The position numbers and the translations under genes are program-made. The notes beneath the pieces are model-generated. The model searched no databases. It had not been told where the DNA came from and saw only the letters and a program-made list of their open reading frames with translations. From Meiothermus granaticius NBRC 107808 (lineage in GTDB: Bacteria > Deinococcota > Deinococci > Deinococcales > Thermaceae): 64,000 bases of DNA. Each line of letters starts with the position of its first letter. The first letter of the stretch is position 1. Where the stretch lies: NCBI RefSeq assembly GCF_003574355.1, contig NZ_QWLB01000015.1:1-64000 (forward strand), given 5' to 3'. Positions 16,826 through 26,006 of this stretch are shown piece after piece.

Positions 16826-17023
16826 CAAAGCTTTATTGCGGTGATCGCCATGCTGGTCTTTATGGCAGTCTGGGAGCGGCACTCGTCCCCCGTAGCCCGC
16901 AAAGGGTTCCTGTCTATCAGCACCGACCGGGATGACCGGCTGTACATCGCTTTGATGGGCAGCGCCTTTATCAACCTGTTCTGGCTGGCTTTTAGCGGTG
17001 CCAGCCAGCTATGGGGGTCTTAA
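16826..17023 (+). pseudogene. DUF2160 small membrane protein fragment (glycerol ABC transporter locus)
   Basis: The frame starts without a start codon and reads IAMLVFMAVWERHSSPVARKG, then FLSISTDRDDRLYIALMGSAFINLFWLA, the C-terminal two-thirds of DUF2160 proteins that accompany glycerol-type ABC importers. The N-terminal membrane segment has been lost at the same junction that cut the SorC-type regulator. Confidence 0.7.
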
Positions 17024-17148
17024 TCAGTGCGGTCTGGATGGTTTTGGTCTTGCTCTGAGGCTAGACCCAGCCTGACACAGGCGGCTCGAGGGGCTTCCTG
17101 CTGGAGTCGGCCTGAATAGGCTCAGGAAGAGCAACAACGGAAGCAGCT

Positions 17149-17480
17149 ATGATTAGACGAGGCAGTGTGCGTTTGGGGGTATTGGCGGTGGGCCTGATGG
17201 CCATCGCGGGTACGATGTTTGTGGCGGGCCAGGATTCGGATGCCCAGATGAAGGAGATGGAGTGCTTTATCCAGGCTGCAAAGCCCTACCGGGGCATGAC
17301 CATCAACGTGTCTCGAAGACCATCACCACCCACAAATACGAGCCCGAAGTGCTGGCCAAGGCCTTTAGCGGGATCAAGGTCAAACACGACCTAATCCAAG
17401 AAGGCGATGTGAAGCAACATGGGCCATCAGGACAAATCATGGGGAGATTGATCAAACCGGTAGCACTGAGGGTAGGTTGA
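17149..17480 (+). pseudogene. Solute-binding protein of a glycerol-type ABC importer, N-terminal fragment with frameshift
   Basis: The sequence starts with a good signal peptide (RRGSVRLGVLAVGLMAIAGTMFVAGQ) and reads QMKEMECFIQAAKPYRGMTINV. It then shifts frame near 17312 and continues as SKTITTHKYEPEVLAKAF and GIKVKHDLIQEGDV before similarity ends. These are conserved N-terminal elements of the binding protein that pairs with DUF2160. Roughly 80 per cent of the gene is gone. The surrounding 16826-17540 contains nothing else. Confidence 0.75.
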
Positions 17481-17547
17481 ACCCGGCTTCTCAGGTTCAG
17501 GTTGGGCAGCGAATTGTCATGGCTTGCTTTAAAATGCGTAGCCAAAC

Positions 17548-20500
17548 ATGCCGCGCATTTTCGACAACATTCACCTCGAGCTTCTCCCCTCACTCCGAGA
17601 CACGATTAAGGTATCGCACCAGGCCGACTTTTGCGTGGGTTACTTCAACCTGCGGGGTTGGTCGCAGCTTGAAGATCTGATGGGCGAGGGCCTGAGGTGT
17701 CGGCTGATGGTGGGCATGTCCGTGCCACCCGAGGAGGAGCTGCGGCAGGCCCTGCGCAGTTCGGGTGAACCCGAACTCATGGATCAGCAGACCGCCATCC
17801 GCCTGAAGCGCCGGGTGGCCGAGCACTTCCGTGAGCAACTTACCTACGGCAGCCCCACCAACCAGGACGAAGCTGCCCTGCGCCAGCTTTCCCGGCAGCT
17901 CAAGAGCCAGCAGGTGCAAGTGAAGCTATTCCTGAGGCACCCCCTGCACGCCAAGCTCTACCTGCTCCACCGCCAGGACGTGGCGGCGCCCCTGGTGGGG
18001 TTCGTGGGCTCGAGCAACCTCACCCTGGCGGGCCTGGCCAAGCAAGGGGAGCTAAATGTAGATGTGGTCGAGCAGGATGCGGCCCGAAAGCTGGCCGACT
18101 GGTTCGAGGAACGCTGGCAGGACCGCTGGTGCTGGGATATTTCGAAGGAACTGGCCCAGATTATTGACGAAAGCTGGGCCCGGGAAGTGCCCCCCACCCC
18201 CTACGAGGTATACCTGAAGATGGTCTATCACCTCTCGCAGGAGGCCCGCTCGGGGCTGGCCGAGTTCAGCGTGCCGCGCGACCTGGCGAGGGAACTGCTC
18301 GAGTTCCAGGCCGCCGCCGTGCGCATTGCCGCCCATCACCTCAACCGGCGTGGGGGGGTCATCGTTGGGGATGTGGTGGGGTTTGGCAAAACCCTGATGG
18401 CAACGGCCCTGGCCCGTGTGATGCAGGAGGACTACCTGACCGATACCCTGGTCATCTGCCCGGTCAACCTGGTGTCCATGTGGGAGGACTATCTGCACAC
18501 CTACCGGGTACTGGGCCAAGTTCTGCCCCTGAGCCGGGTGACCACCGACCTGAAAGACTTGCGGCGCTACAAGGTGGTCATCGTGGACGAGAGCCACAAC
18601 CTCCGCAACCGCGAGGGCAAGCGTTTCCGGGCCATACAGGAATACATCGCCCAGAACGAGAGCAAGTGCATCCTGCTTTCGGCCACGCCCTACAATAAAT
18701 CGTATCTGGACATTTCGGGGCAGCTCAGGTTATTCGTACCCGAGGACAAAGACCTGGGCATCCGCCCCGAGAACCTGCTGCGCGAGCTGGGCGAGACCGA
18801 GTTCATCCGCCGCCACCAGGCTTCGGTGCGCTCCCTGGCCGCCTTTGAGAAAAGCCCCCACCCCGACGACTGGCGCGAGCTGCTGCGGCTCTTTATGGTG
18901 CGGCGCACCCGCAGTTTCATCATGCAGAACTACGCGCACTACGACCAAGAACAAAAGCGCTACTACTTGCTTTTCCCGAGTGGCGAACGCTCGTACTTTC
19001 CCACTCGAGTCCCCCGTACCCTGCGCTTTACCATCAACGACGACGACCCCCATGACCCCTACGCCCGGCTCTACTCCGAGCCGGTGGTCGAGACCATCAA
19101 CAGCCTGCACCTGCCCCGCTACGGGCTGGGCGGATATGTGCTGCCCAAGCTGCCCCAGCAGCCTGGCCCAGAGGAGCAGAACCTGCTCAACAACCTCTCA
19201 AGGGCGGGCAAGCGCCTGATGGGCTTTTCCCGCACCAACCTGTTCAAGCGCCTGGAAAGCGGCGGCCCGGCCTTCTTGCAGTCGCTCCAGCGCCATGCGC
19301 TGCGCAACTTTGTATTTCTGTACGCCCTCGAGCACAACCTGCCCCTTCCCCTGGGCACCCAGGACGGCGGTCTGCTTGACCTGGCCCAGGCCAGCCGCCC
19401 CAGCGACGCCGACCTCGAGCTGACCCTGCCAGACGAAGGGGATGACCGCGAAGAAACGCTCGAGCTCCCCCAGGCCCATAGCGAGGCCGACTACCGGGCC
19501 CAAGCTCGGGAAATCTACCAGAGCTACGCCGGGCGCTCGTTCCGCTGGTTGCGCCCGGTCTTTTTTAACCAGGAGCTCCGCAAACACCTGGCTGCCGATG
19601 CCCAGGCCATCCTGGATTTACTGCGGCAGTTTGGCGAGTGGCAGCCCGAGCGCGACACCAAGCTGGCAGCCCTCCAAGACCTGCTTACCCGGCAGCACCG
19701 CACCGACAAGGTACTGGTGTTCACCCAGTTTGCCGACACCGTGGCCTACCTGAGCCAGCAACTCCACCGGCTCGGGGTGGGGCCGCTGGCCGGGGTCACC
19801 GGCGACTACCCCGACCCCGCTTCGCTGGCCTGGCGCTTCTCGCCCAGATCGAACCGCAAGGACATCCCCCCGGCCCAGGAGCTGCGGGTGCTGATTGCCA
19901 CCGACGTCCTCTCCGAGGGCCAGAACCTTCAGGACGCCCACATCATCGTGAACTACGACCTGCCCTGGGCCATCATCCGCCTGATTCAGCGGGCCGGGCG
20001 GGTAGACCGCATTGGTCAGCAGGCCCCGGAGATTCGCGTCTATTCCTTCCTGCCCGCCGACGGGGTCGAGCGCATCCTGCGGTTGCGCGAGCGGGTACGC
20101 CAGCGCCTGCAAGAGAACGCCGAGGTAGTGGGAACCGACGAGGTCTTCTTCGAGGACGACCCCACCAACCAGCCCCTTGTGGACCTCTACCACGAGAAGG
20201 CCGGTCTGCTCGATGGCGACGACGAGGGCGAGGTAGACCTGGCCTCCTACGCCTTCCAGATCTGGCAGAACGCCACCAAGAACAACCCCGCCCTGAAAAA
20301 ACGCATCGAGGAGATGCCCAACGTGGTTTATAGCGCCCGCCGCTATACCGCTGCTCCCCAGCGCCCGCACGGGGCGCTGGTCTACATCAAGACCACCGAG
20401 GACAACGACGCCCTGGCCTGGCTCGACGAGCAGGGCCAGCCCGTCACCCTGTCGCAGCTTCGCATCCTGCAAGCCGCCGAGTGCAGCCCCGACACCCCCA

Positions 20501-20892
20501 CCGCCCCCCGGTACCCGAACCACCACCAACTGGTGCAGCAGGGCGTGCAGCACCTGGCCCAGGAGGAAAAAAGCGCAGGCGGGCAACTGGGTCGGCCTTC
20601 CGGGGCCCGCTTCCGCACCTATGAGCGGCTCAAACGCTACGCCGAAAAGCTGAAGGGTAGCCTGTTCGAGTCGGCAGACCTGCTCAAGGTGATTGACGAA
20701 ATCTACCGCTACCCGCTGCGCGAAAGCGCCAAAGACACCCTGAACCGCCAGCTCAAAGCCGGCATCTCCGACGAGCAACTGGCCGAGCTGGCCATTGCCC
20801 TCCGCAACGAAGACCGCCTGTGCATTGTGCAGGAAGAGGCCATGGAGCGCGAGCCGCGCATCATTTGCTCGATGGGTTTGGTGAACAGCTAG
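17548..20892 (+). CDS. PLD-nuclease-like domain fused to an SNF2-type helicase (defence protein)
   Basis: The 1114-residue protein has an N-terminal phospholipase D-like domain with the HKD half-motif H134-x-K136 (HPLHAKLYLL) followed by GFVGSSNLTLAG. After a linker comes a superfamily 2 motor: GDVVGFGKT near 274-282, DESH at 347-350, LLSATPYNKS near 376, and a helicase C half with LIATDVLSEGQNLQ and IQRAGRVDRIGQ near 815. PLD-helicase proteins of this kind form the cutting and translocating half of restriction-like systems. The next gene, 10 bp away, encodes the matching methyltransferase. It is full length and has no internal stop. Confidence 0.9.
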   Translation: MPRIFDNIHLELLPSLRDTIKVSHQADFCVGYFNLRGWSQLEDLMGEGLRCRLMVGMSVPPEEELRQALRSSGEPELMDQQTAIRLKRRVAEHFREQLTYGSPTNQDEAALRQLSRQLKSQQVQVKLFLRHPLHAKLYLLHRQDVAAPLVGFVGSSNLTLAGLAKQGELNVDVVEQDAARKLADWFEERWQDRWCWDISKELAQIIDESWAREVPPTPYEVYLKMVYHLSQEARSGLAEFSVPRDLARELLEFQAAAVRIAAHHLNRRGGVIVGDVVGFGKTLMATALARVMQEDYLTDTLVICPVNLVSMWEDYLHTYRVLGQVLPLSRVTTDLKDLRRYKVVIVDESHNLRNREGKRFRAIQEYIAQNESKCILLSATPYNKSYLDISGQLRLFVPEDKDLGIRPENLLRELGETEFIRRHQASVRSLAAFEKSPHPDDWRELLRLFMVRRTRSFIMQNYAHYDQEQKRYYLLFPSGERSYFPTRVPRTLRFTINDDDPHDPYARLYSEPVVETINSLHLPRYGLGGYVLPKLPQQPGPEEQNLLNNLSRAGKRLMGFSRTNLFKRLESGGPAFLQSLQRHALRNFVFLYALEHNLPLPLGTQDGGLLDLAQASRPSDADLELTLPDEGDDREETLELPQAHSEADYRAQAREIYQSYAGRSFRWLRPVFFNQELRKHLAADAQAILDLLRQFGEWQPERDTKLAALQDLLTRQHRTDKVLVFTQFADTVAYLSQQLHRLGVGPLAGVTGDYPDPASLAWRFSPRSNRKDIPPAQELRVLIATDVLSEGQNLQDAHIIVNYDLPWAIIRLIQRAGRVDRIGQQAPEIRVYSFLPADGVERILRLRERVRQRLQENAEVVGTDEVFFEDDPTNQPLVDLYHEKAGLLDGDDEGEVDLASYAFQIWQNATKNNPALKKRIEEMPNVVYSARRYTAAPQRPHGALVYIKTTEDNDALAWLDEQGQPVTLSQLRILQAAECSPDTPTAPRYPNHHQLVQQGVQHLAQEEKSAGGQLGRPSGARFRTYERLKRYAEKLKGSLFESADLLKVIDEIYRYPLRESAKDTLNRQLKAGISDEQLAELAIALRNEDRLCIVQEEAMEREPRIICSMGLVNS

Positions 20893-20902
20893 GGGATACC
20901 GT

Positions 20903-23035
20903 ATGAGTCTGAACATTGGTCTGCTTCGCAAGCATCTTCAGGGGTTCCTTTTCAAGCAACTGTTCAACGAGCTGGGCTGGAACCGGCCCACCCTGCCCCC
21001 GCAAATGCTGCCGGTGGACGACCAGACCTTCACCCTGACCCAGGTGGCCGAGCTGGCCGGGGTGCAGGTGTTCGAGGTCACTACCCCCGGCGGCCAGATT
21101 CCCGATGCCAAAACCCGCAAAAAGGTACACACCGCCGTGGCCAAGCACTACCACGAGCACCTGCTGATTTTTGTGGACGGCAGCCGGGCCCAGAGCGTGT
21201 GGTACTGGGTTCGGCGCGAGGGCCCCGGTAGCTTCCCCCGCGACCACTTCTACGACAAAAACCAGTCCGGCGACCTGCACATCTCCAAGCTCCAGGCCAT
21301 GTTTGTGGACGTGGCCGAGTTCGACCAGGAGGGCAATGTTTCGGTGGTGGCGGTGGCCCACAAGCTCAAGGCCGCCCTCGATGTGGAAAAAACCACCAAG
21401 CGGTTCTTCCGCGAGTTTGCCGAGGAGCGCGGGGCCTTTGCCAGCCAGATTGAGGGCATTCCCAACGAGCGCGAGCGGGCCTGGTACGCCTCGGTGCTGC
21501 TGCACCGCCTGATGTTTATTTACTTCTTGCAGCGCAAGGGCTTTCTGGACGGTGGCAACCAGAACTACCTCCAGGACAAGCTAAAAGAAAGCCAGCAGCG
21601 CGGCCCCAACCGCTACTACAGCGAGTTCTTGCAGGCTTTGTTCTTCGAGGGCTTTGCCCACCCCAAAGAAGACCGCAGCCCCACTGCCCAGGCCCTGATT
21701 GGCGAGATTCGCTACCTGAACGGCGGCCTGTTTCTACCCCACCCGATTGAGCAAAAGTACGCTGCCATCCGCGTGCCCGACACGGCCTTTGAGAACCTGC
21801 TGGCGCTGTTTACCCGCTACTCCTGGAACCTGGACGACTCCCCCGGCGGCAAAGACAACGAAATTAACCCCGACGTGCTGGGCTACATCTTCGAGAAGTA
21901 CATCAACCAGAAAGCCTTTGGGGCCTACTACACCCGCCCCGAGATTACCGAGTACCTCTGCGAGCGCACCATCTACCCGCTCATCCTGAGCAAGGTCAAT
22001 GAGCCCGACCTGCCCGGCCTGCCGGGCCGCCGCTTCGACTCGGTGTCCGAGATGCTGATGCGCCTGGACAACGCCCTGGCCAAAAAGCTGGTGTTCAAGG
22101 TATTGCCCAGCCTGAAGCTGCTGGACCCGGCCTGTGGCTCGGGGGCCTTTTTGATTGCCGCCCTGAAAACCCTGCTCAACGTGTACGCCGCCGTGTTGGG
22201 CTGGATCGAGGCCCACGGCAACCCCGAGCTACAAGACTGGCTGCGCCGCGAGAAAGGCGAGCACCCCAACTTCTTTTACTTTGTGCGCAAGCGCATCATC
22301 ACCGACAACCTGTTTGGCGTGGATATTATGGCCGAGGCCACCGAAATTGCCCGCCTGCGCCTGTTTTTGGCCCTGGTAGCAAGCGCCCAGCGGGTCGAGG
22401 ACTTAGAACCCCTGCCCAACATAGACTTCAACATTCTGGTGGGCAACTCGCTGATTGGCCTGCTGCATGTGGACGAGGCCGAGTACAACAAGCGCAACCC
22501 CCAGCAGGGCCTTTTTAGCCGCAGCTACCCCGAGCTGGTGGCCGAGCGCCTGCGCAAGCTGGAAGCCTACCGCCACGCCGCCCAGACCCTCAAGGCCGAA
22601 GACCTGCGCGGCTTGCGCGACGACATCGAAAAAGACCGCCAGGAGGCCATCCGGGTACTCAACGAGATGCTCAAGGACGAGTTTGGCCGCCTGGGCATCA
22701 AGTACGAGCAAGCCACCTGGGACGAAGCCAACAACAAAGAAGGCAAAAGCAAAAAACGCGCGGTGACCACGCAAGACATCGAGGCCCTGCAACCCTTCCA
22801 CTGGGGCTACGAGTTTAGCGAGGTGATGGCCCAGGGCGGCTTCGATGCCATCATCACCAACCCCCCGTGGGAAACTTTCAAACCCATTGACAGGGAGTTT
22901 GCATCTAGCATCACTGGTAACCTGGATCGCCGTACCAGCAACGTCAAGGAGTTCCAATCGGAATTCCACAAACTGCTCAAGAATCCCCATATCCGAAGAG
23001 AATATGAAAACTACTTGAGCAGTTTCCCCACGTGA
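20903..23035 (+). CDS. Eco57I-like adenine methyltransferase, N-terminal part of a frameshifted gene
   Basis: The 710-residue frame holds a conserved N-terminal region (HLLIFVDGSRAQSVWYWVRRE near 86-106), an alpha-helical linker, LGYIFEKYINQKAFGAYYTRPEIT near 326-349, SAM motif I DPACGSGAF at 408-416 and catalytic motif IV NPPW near 653. It stops after ...EYENYLSSFPT. Adding one C to the CCCC run at 23027-23030 would continue the frame as FPHVSAYFRSSPQY into the next ORF, which is the expected uninterrupted protein. So this is one gene of about 1318 codons with a one-base deletion, unless ribosomal frameshifting or the GTGA overlap rescues it. Confidence 0.88.
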   Translation: MSLNIGLLRKHLQGFLFKQLFNELGWNRPTLPPQMLPVDDQTFTLTQVAELAGVQVFEVTTPGGQIPDAKTRKKVHTAVAKHYHEHLLIFVDGSRAQSVWYWVRREGPGSFPRDHFYDKNQSGDLHISKLQAMFVDVAEFDQEGNVSVVAVAHKLKAALDVEKTTKRFFREFAEERGAFASQIEGIPNERERAWYASVLLHRLMFIYFLQRKGFLDGGNQNYLQDKLKESQQRGPNRYYSEFLQALFFEGFAHPKEDRSPTAQALIGEIRYLNGGLFLPHPIEQKYAAIRVPDTAFENLLALFTRYSWNLDDSPGGKDNEINPDVLGYIFEKYINQKAFGAYYTRPEITEYLCERTIYPLILSKVNEPDLPGLPGRRFDSVSEMLMRLDNALAKKLVFKVLPSLKLLDPACGSGAFLIAALKTLLNVYAAVLGWIEAHGNPELQDWLRREKGEHPNFFYFVRKRIITDNLFGVDIMAEATEIARLRLFLALVASAQRVEDLEPLPNIDFNILVGNSLIGLLHVDEAEYNKRNPQQGLFSRSYPELVAERLRKLEAYRHAAQTLKAEDLRGLRDDIEKDRQEAIRVLNEMLKDEFGRLGIKYEQATWDEANNKEGKSKKRAVTTQDIEALQPFHWGYEFSEVMAQGGFDAIITNPPWETFKPIDREFASSITGNLDRRTSNVKEFQSEFHKLLKNPHIRREYENYLSSFPT

Positions 23036-24858
23036 GCGCGTATTTTCGCTCCTCTCCCCAGTACGGACACCAAGGCCGGGGTGATGTGAACCTCTACAAG
23101 CTCTTTACTGAGCTATGTGTGAATCTTTTGCGAGAGGGAGGCGTGTGTGGCACCGTCATTCCCTCTGGCATTTATAGCGATTTGGGCACAAAAGACTTGA
23201 GAGAGCTTCTGTTCCAAAAAACCCAGATAACGGGCCTGTTCTGCTTTGAGAACCGCAAAGCCATTTTTGAAGGGGTGGACAGCCGCTTCAAGTTCGTCAT
23301 TCTAACCTTCGAAAAAGCAGGCCACACCCAGGCTTTTCCCGCCGCCTTTATGCGGCACGACGTGGAGGAGCTGGAATACTTCCCCCAGCAAACCGGCCTC
23401 TCTATCTCGGTAGACCTGGTGCGCCGCCTTTCGCCCGATTCGCTGAGTGTAATGGAGTTCAAGAGCGAAACCGACGTGCAAATTGCCCAAACGATGCTCG
23501 AGTTCCCGCTGCTGGGGGAGAAGCGAGAAGACACCTGGAACCTCTCGCTTACCAACGAGTTCCACATGACCAACGACAGCCACCTCTTTAAAACCTCGCC
23601 GGGGCCGGGGCGGTTGCCGCTGTATGAAGGCAAGATGATCTGGCATTTCGACTCGCGCTATGCCGAACCTCGCTACTGGGTGGATGAAAAGGAAGCCCGC
23701 AAAGCAATTCTTGGCAGAGGTGGCCAGGACTACGGGCAAACGCTCGACTACCAACGTTATCGCTTTGGATGCCGCTCCATAACTGGAACTACCAACGAGC
23801 GCACAATGGTTTGCTCGGTGATTCCGAAACAAGTTTTTTGCGGTAATTCACTACAGGTTTCTGTTCACGATAACAATGAATTGGACGAACAAGAGACCGT
23901 TTTCTTGAACGCCGTAATGAGTAGCTATTGTGTTGATTACTCCCTAAGGCAACGCGTGGCTACGCAAATGAACATGTTTTTCATTTACCAAACCCCAGTC
24001 CCCCGCCTGACCGCCTCCGACCCCCGCTTCATGCCCATCGTAACCCGCGCTGCGCGGCTTATTTGCACCACGCCGGAGTTCGACGAGCTGGCGCGGGCGG
24101 TGGGGCTGAAGGGCTACCAAGAGGGGGCTACCGACCCTGCCGAGCGGGCCCGGCTGCGGGCCGAGCTGGATGCAATGGTGGCGCACCTGTACGGGCTTAC
24201 CGAGGAAGAGTTCCGGCATATTCTGAGCACCTTTCCGCTGGTGAAGGAAGAGGTGAAGGCGGCGGCGCTCGAGGAGTTTCGCAGGCAGGCCAATACGCCT
24301 CTACCGGCACTTCCGTTGAGTACGGGGAGTGGCGGGAAGAAGGCTGTGGTTCGCACCCCGCGTGAGGTGAAAACAACCACCCCACCCAAACCCGAACCGA
24401 ACCCCGCAACGCCCATAGATCGGCTGGAGCCAGACGAAATTATGTGCGCCATTCGGCAGGTGTTCCAGGCCCAGGGGCCGCTCGAGCGCGACGAGGCGAT
24501 AAAGGCCGTGGCACGGGAACTGGGCTACAACCGGACGGGGCCGCGTATACAGGAGGTGCTGGACGCCGCCCTGCGGACGGCGGTGCGGCGGGGCATTCTG
24601 GGAAACCAGGGCGGGGCGCTGCGGCTGCTGGTGCGCTCGGTGGAGGGCTACCAGCGGGAATTTCTAAAGGAACAGTTCCTGAGCGCCCTGGGCGGGCGGC
24701 AGTGGACCGAGCGCGAGGAAGCCATTCGGGCCTTTGCCCGCTGGATGGGCTTTGCCCGCACGGGCAGGGCCATCGAGGAAACGGCCCGCTCGCTTATAAA
24801 CGGCCTCCTGCGCGAAGGGCGGCTTCAAGCCGAGGGGAGCCGGGTTCGGCGGGTGTAA
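23032..24858 (+). CDS. Eco57I-like adenine methyltransferase, C-terminal part with target-recognition region
   Basis: The 608-residue frame opens at a GTG overlapping the previous stop (GTGA). Residues 1-110 finish the methyltransferase fold (LYKLFTELCVNLLREGGVCGTVIPSGIYSDLG), and residues 110-370 form a less conserved, more AT-rich target-recognition region. After a Pro-rich linker (near 440) two winged-helix-like repeats follow, each with an E.I...R..GYxRTGxRIxE.. pattern. A C-terminus of this kind resembles DUF3320. No ribosome site precedes the GTG, so separate translation would depend on coupling. Confidence 0.85.
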   Translation: MSAYFRSSPQYGHQGRGDVNLYKLFTELCVNLLREGGVCGTVIPSGIYSDLGTKDLRELLFQKTQITGLFCFENRKAIFEGVDSRFKFVILTFEKAGHTQAFPAAFMRHDVEELEYFPQQTGLSISVDLVRRLSPDSLSVMEFKSETDVQIAQTMLEFPLLGEKREDTWNLSLTNEFHMTNDSHLFKTSPGPGRLPLYEGKMIWHFDSRYAEPRYWVDEKEARKAILGRGGQDYGQTLDYQRYRFGCRSITGTTNERTMVCSVIPKQVFCGNSLQVSVHDNNELDEQETVFLNAVMSSYCVDYSLRQRVATQMNMFFIYQTPVPRLTASDPRFMPIVTRAARLICTTPEFDELARAVGLKGYQEGATDPAERARLRAELDAMVAHLYGLTEEEFRHILSTFPLVKEEVKAAALEEFRRQANTPLPALPLSTGSGGKKAVVRTPREVKTTTPPKPEPNPATPIDRLEPDEIMCAIRQVFQAQGPLERDEAIKAVARELGYNRTGPRIQEVLDAALRTAVRRGILGNQGGALRLLVRSVEGYQREFLKEQFLSALGGRQWTEREEAIRAFARWMGFARTGRAIEETARSLINGLLREGRLQAEGSRVRRV

Positions 24859-24905
24859 GGCAGTAGAAGTTTGTGCCAAAAGTCATTCTTGATTTCAAAA
24901 ATCTC

Positions 24906-24934
24906 TTGACAAACTGTTCCCATTGAACTACCAT
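24906..24934 (+). promoter_or_regulatory. Strong sigma-70-type promoter before the Abi gene
   Basis: TTGACA at 24906-24911, a 17-bp spacer and TACCAT at 24929-24934 make a near-consensus promoter in the 142-bp gap after the methyltransferase. Transcription would start near 24941, about 60 bp before the Abi start codon. Confidence 0.75.
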
Positions 24935-24944
24935 TCATCTTAAC

Positions 24945-24990
24945 AACACCCGCCACGCCTTACCGGCGCACCAGGGCGGGTTATTTTTTG
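24945..24990 (+). ncRNA. Structured leader RNA upstream of the AbiD/F-type gene
   Basis: Directly after the promoter the RNA can form ACCCGCC paired with GGCGGGT, enclosing a smaller CGCC/GGCG hairpin, and is followed by TATTTTTT. The whole looks like a compact structured RNA ending in an intrinsic terminator, 11 bp before the Abi start. A structured RNA motif named after abiF is known upstream of genes of this family; I recall that from the RNA-motif literature and could not check whether this sequence fits its consensus. It may be an RNA regulator or RNA antitoxin for the Abi protein. Confidence 0.6.
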
Positions 24991-25000
24991 ATGGTGATGC

Positions 25001-25894
25001 ATGTCCCATTACAAAAAGCCTGCGCTCAGCATTACCGACCAAATTGCCCTTCTCGAGCAGCGGGGAATGGCAGTGACAGATAAAAAGTTGGCTGAACAAA
25101 CCCTAAAGGTCTGCAATCTGTATCGCTTCAATGGTTACGCGCTCCACTTTTGGATAAACCCAAGCACCCGCCCTCAACAGTACCGCTCGGGTACCAGATT
25201 CGAGGATGTGCTAAATCTGATGAATTTGGACCGTGAGCTTCGGTTGCTAACCCTCGATGCCATCGAGCGACTAGAGGTTGCCGTTCGGTCAGCGATCACC
25301 TCTGAGGCCTCACTGTATTACGGCTCACCCCACTGGTATTTGGAAAGAACTGTATTCAAGGACTGGGCAAGGTACCAGCAATTTCTAACACAAGCAACCA
25401 AGGACTTCCAGCGAAGCAGGGAGATTTTTGCAGAGCACTACAAAGTCAAATATACAGAGCCCCCTCTTCCACCCTCCTGGGTACTGGCTGAGATATCTAC
25501 CTTTGGCACATGGTCTCACCTGTTCGAGAATCTAAAAGAGCGCAAGCTCAGGAACCAAATTGCGCGGGTCTTCCAAATCTCCCACGAGCAGCTACAGTCC
25601 AACTTGCACATCCTGAACAATACTCGCAACCTCTGCGCCCATCATTCTCGCTTGTGGAACCGCATTTTTACTTTCACCCCTTCATTATGTCAAGCTAAAG
25701 GGGTCTCGATTCCCGTTCTTGATCATCGCTCTTACGCCGCTCAGGCAGGCATGATCTGGGTGATGCTACGTGCCATTGAACCCTCCTCGCATTGGACAAA
25801 GGAACTTCACAGCCTGATTGCTGAGTACACTATTGAACCCAAGGAAATGGGTTTCAAGCCAGGTTGGGAACACGACCCTTTCTGGAATATCTAG
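25001..25894 (+). CDS. Abi_2-family (AbiD/AbiF-like) abortive infection protein
   Basis: The 297-residue protein begins YKKPALSITDQIALLEQRGMAV, the usual opening of the Abi_2 family, and continues with LYRFNGYALHFW, FEDVLNLMNLDRELRLLTLDAIERLEVAVRS and WVLAEISTFGTWSHLF. The HEPN-type RNase motif is NTRNLCAHHSRLWNR near residues 208-222 (R-x4-H). Such proteins kill or arrest the cell on phage infection, probably by RNA cleavage. It follows the helicase-methyltransferase pair with its own promoter and ends in its own terminator. Confidence 0.92.
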   Translation: MSHYKKPALSITDQIALLEQRGMAVTDKKLAEQTLKVCNLYRFNGYALHFWINPSTRPQQYRSGTRFEDVLNLMNLDRELRLLTLDAIERLEVAVRSAITSEASLYYGSPHWYLERTVFKDWARYQQFLTQATKDFQRSREIFAEHYKVKYTEPPLPPSWVLAEISTFGTWSHLFENLKERKLRNQIARVFQISHEQLQSNLHILNNTRNLCAHHSRLWNRIFTFTPSLCQAKGVSIPVLDHRSYAAQAGMIWVMLRAIEPSSHWTKELHSLIAEYTIEPKEMGFKPGWEHDPFWNI

Positions 25895-25945
25895 ACTGAA
25901 AGTGAACCGCACTGGGTAAAAAGAAAAGGCAGTGCCAGTGGCAAA

Positions 25946-25986
25946 GCCTCCACAAGCAATGATGACATGTGGAGGCACATTTTTCT
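25946..25986 (+). terminator. Rho-independent terminator of the Abi gene
   Basis: A perfect nine-base stem, GCCTCCACA with TGTGGAGGC, has a 13-base loop and is followed by ACATTTTTC. It lies 51 bp after the Abi stop. Confidence 0.85.
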
Positions 25987-26006
25987 ACACGTGCTTCCCT
26001 CTAATC

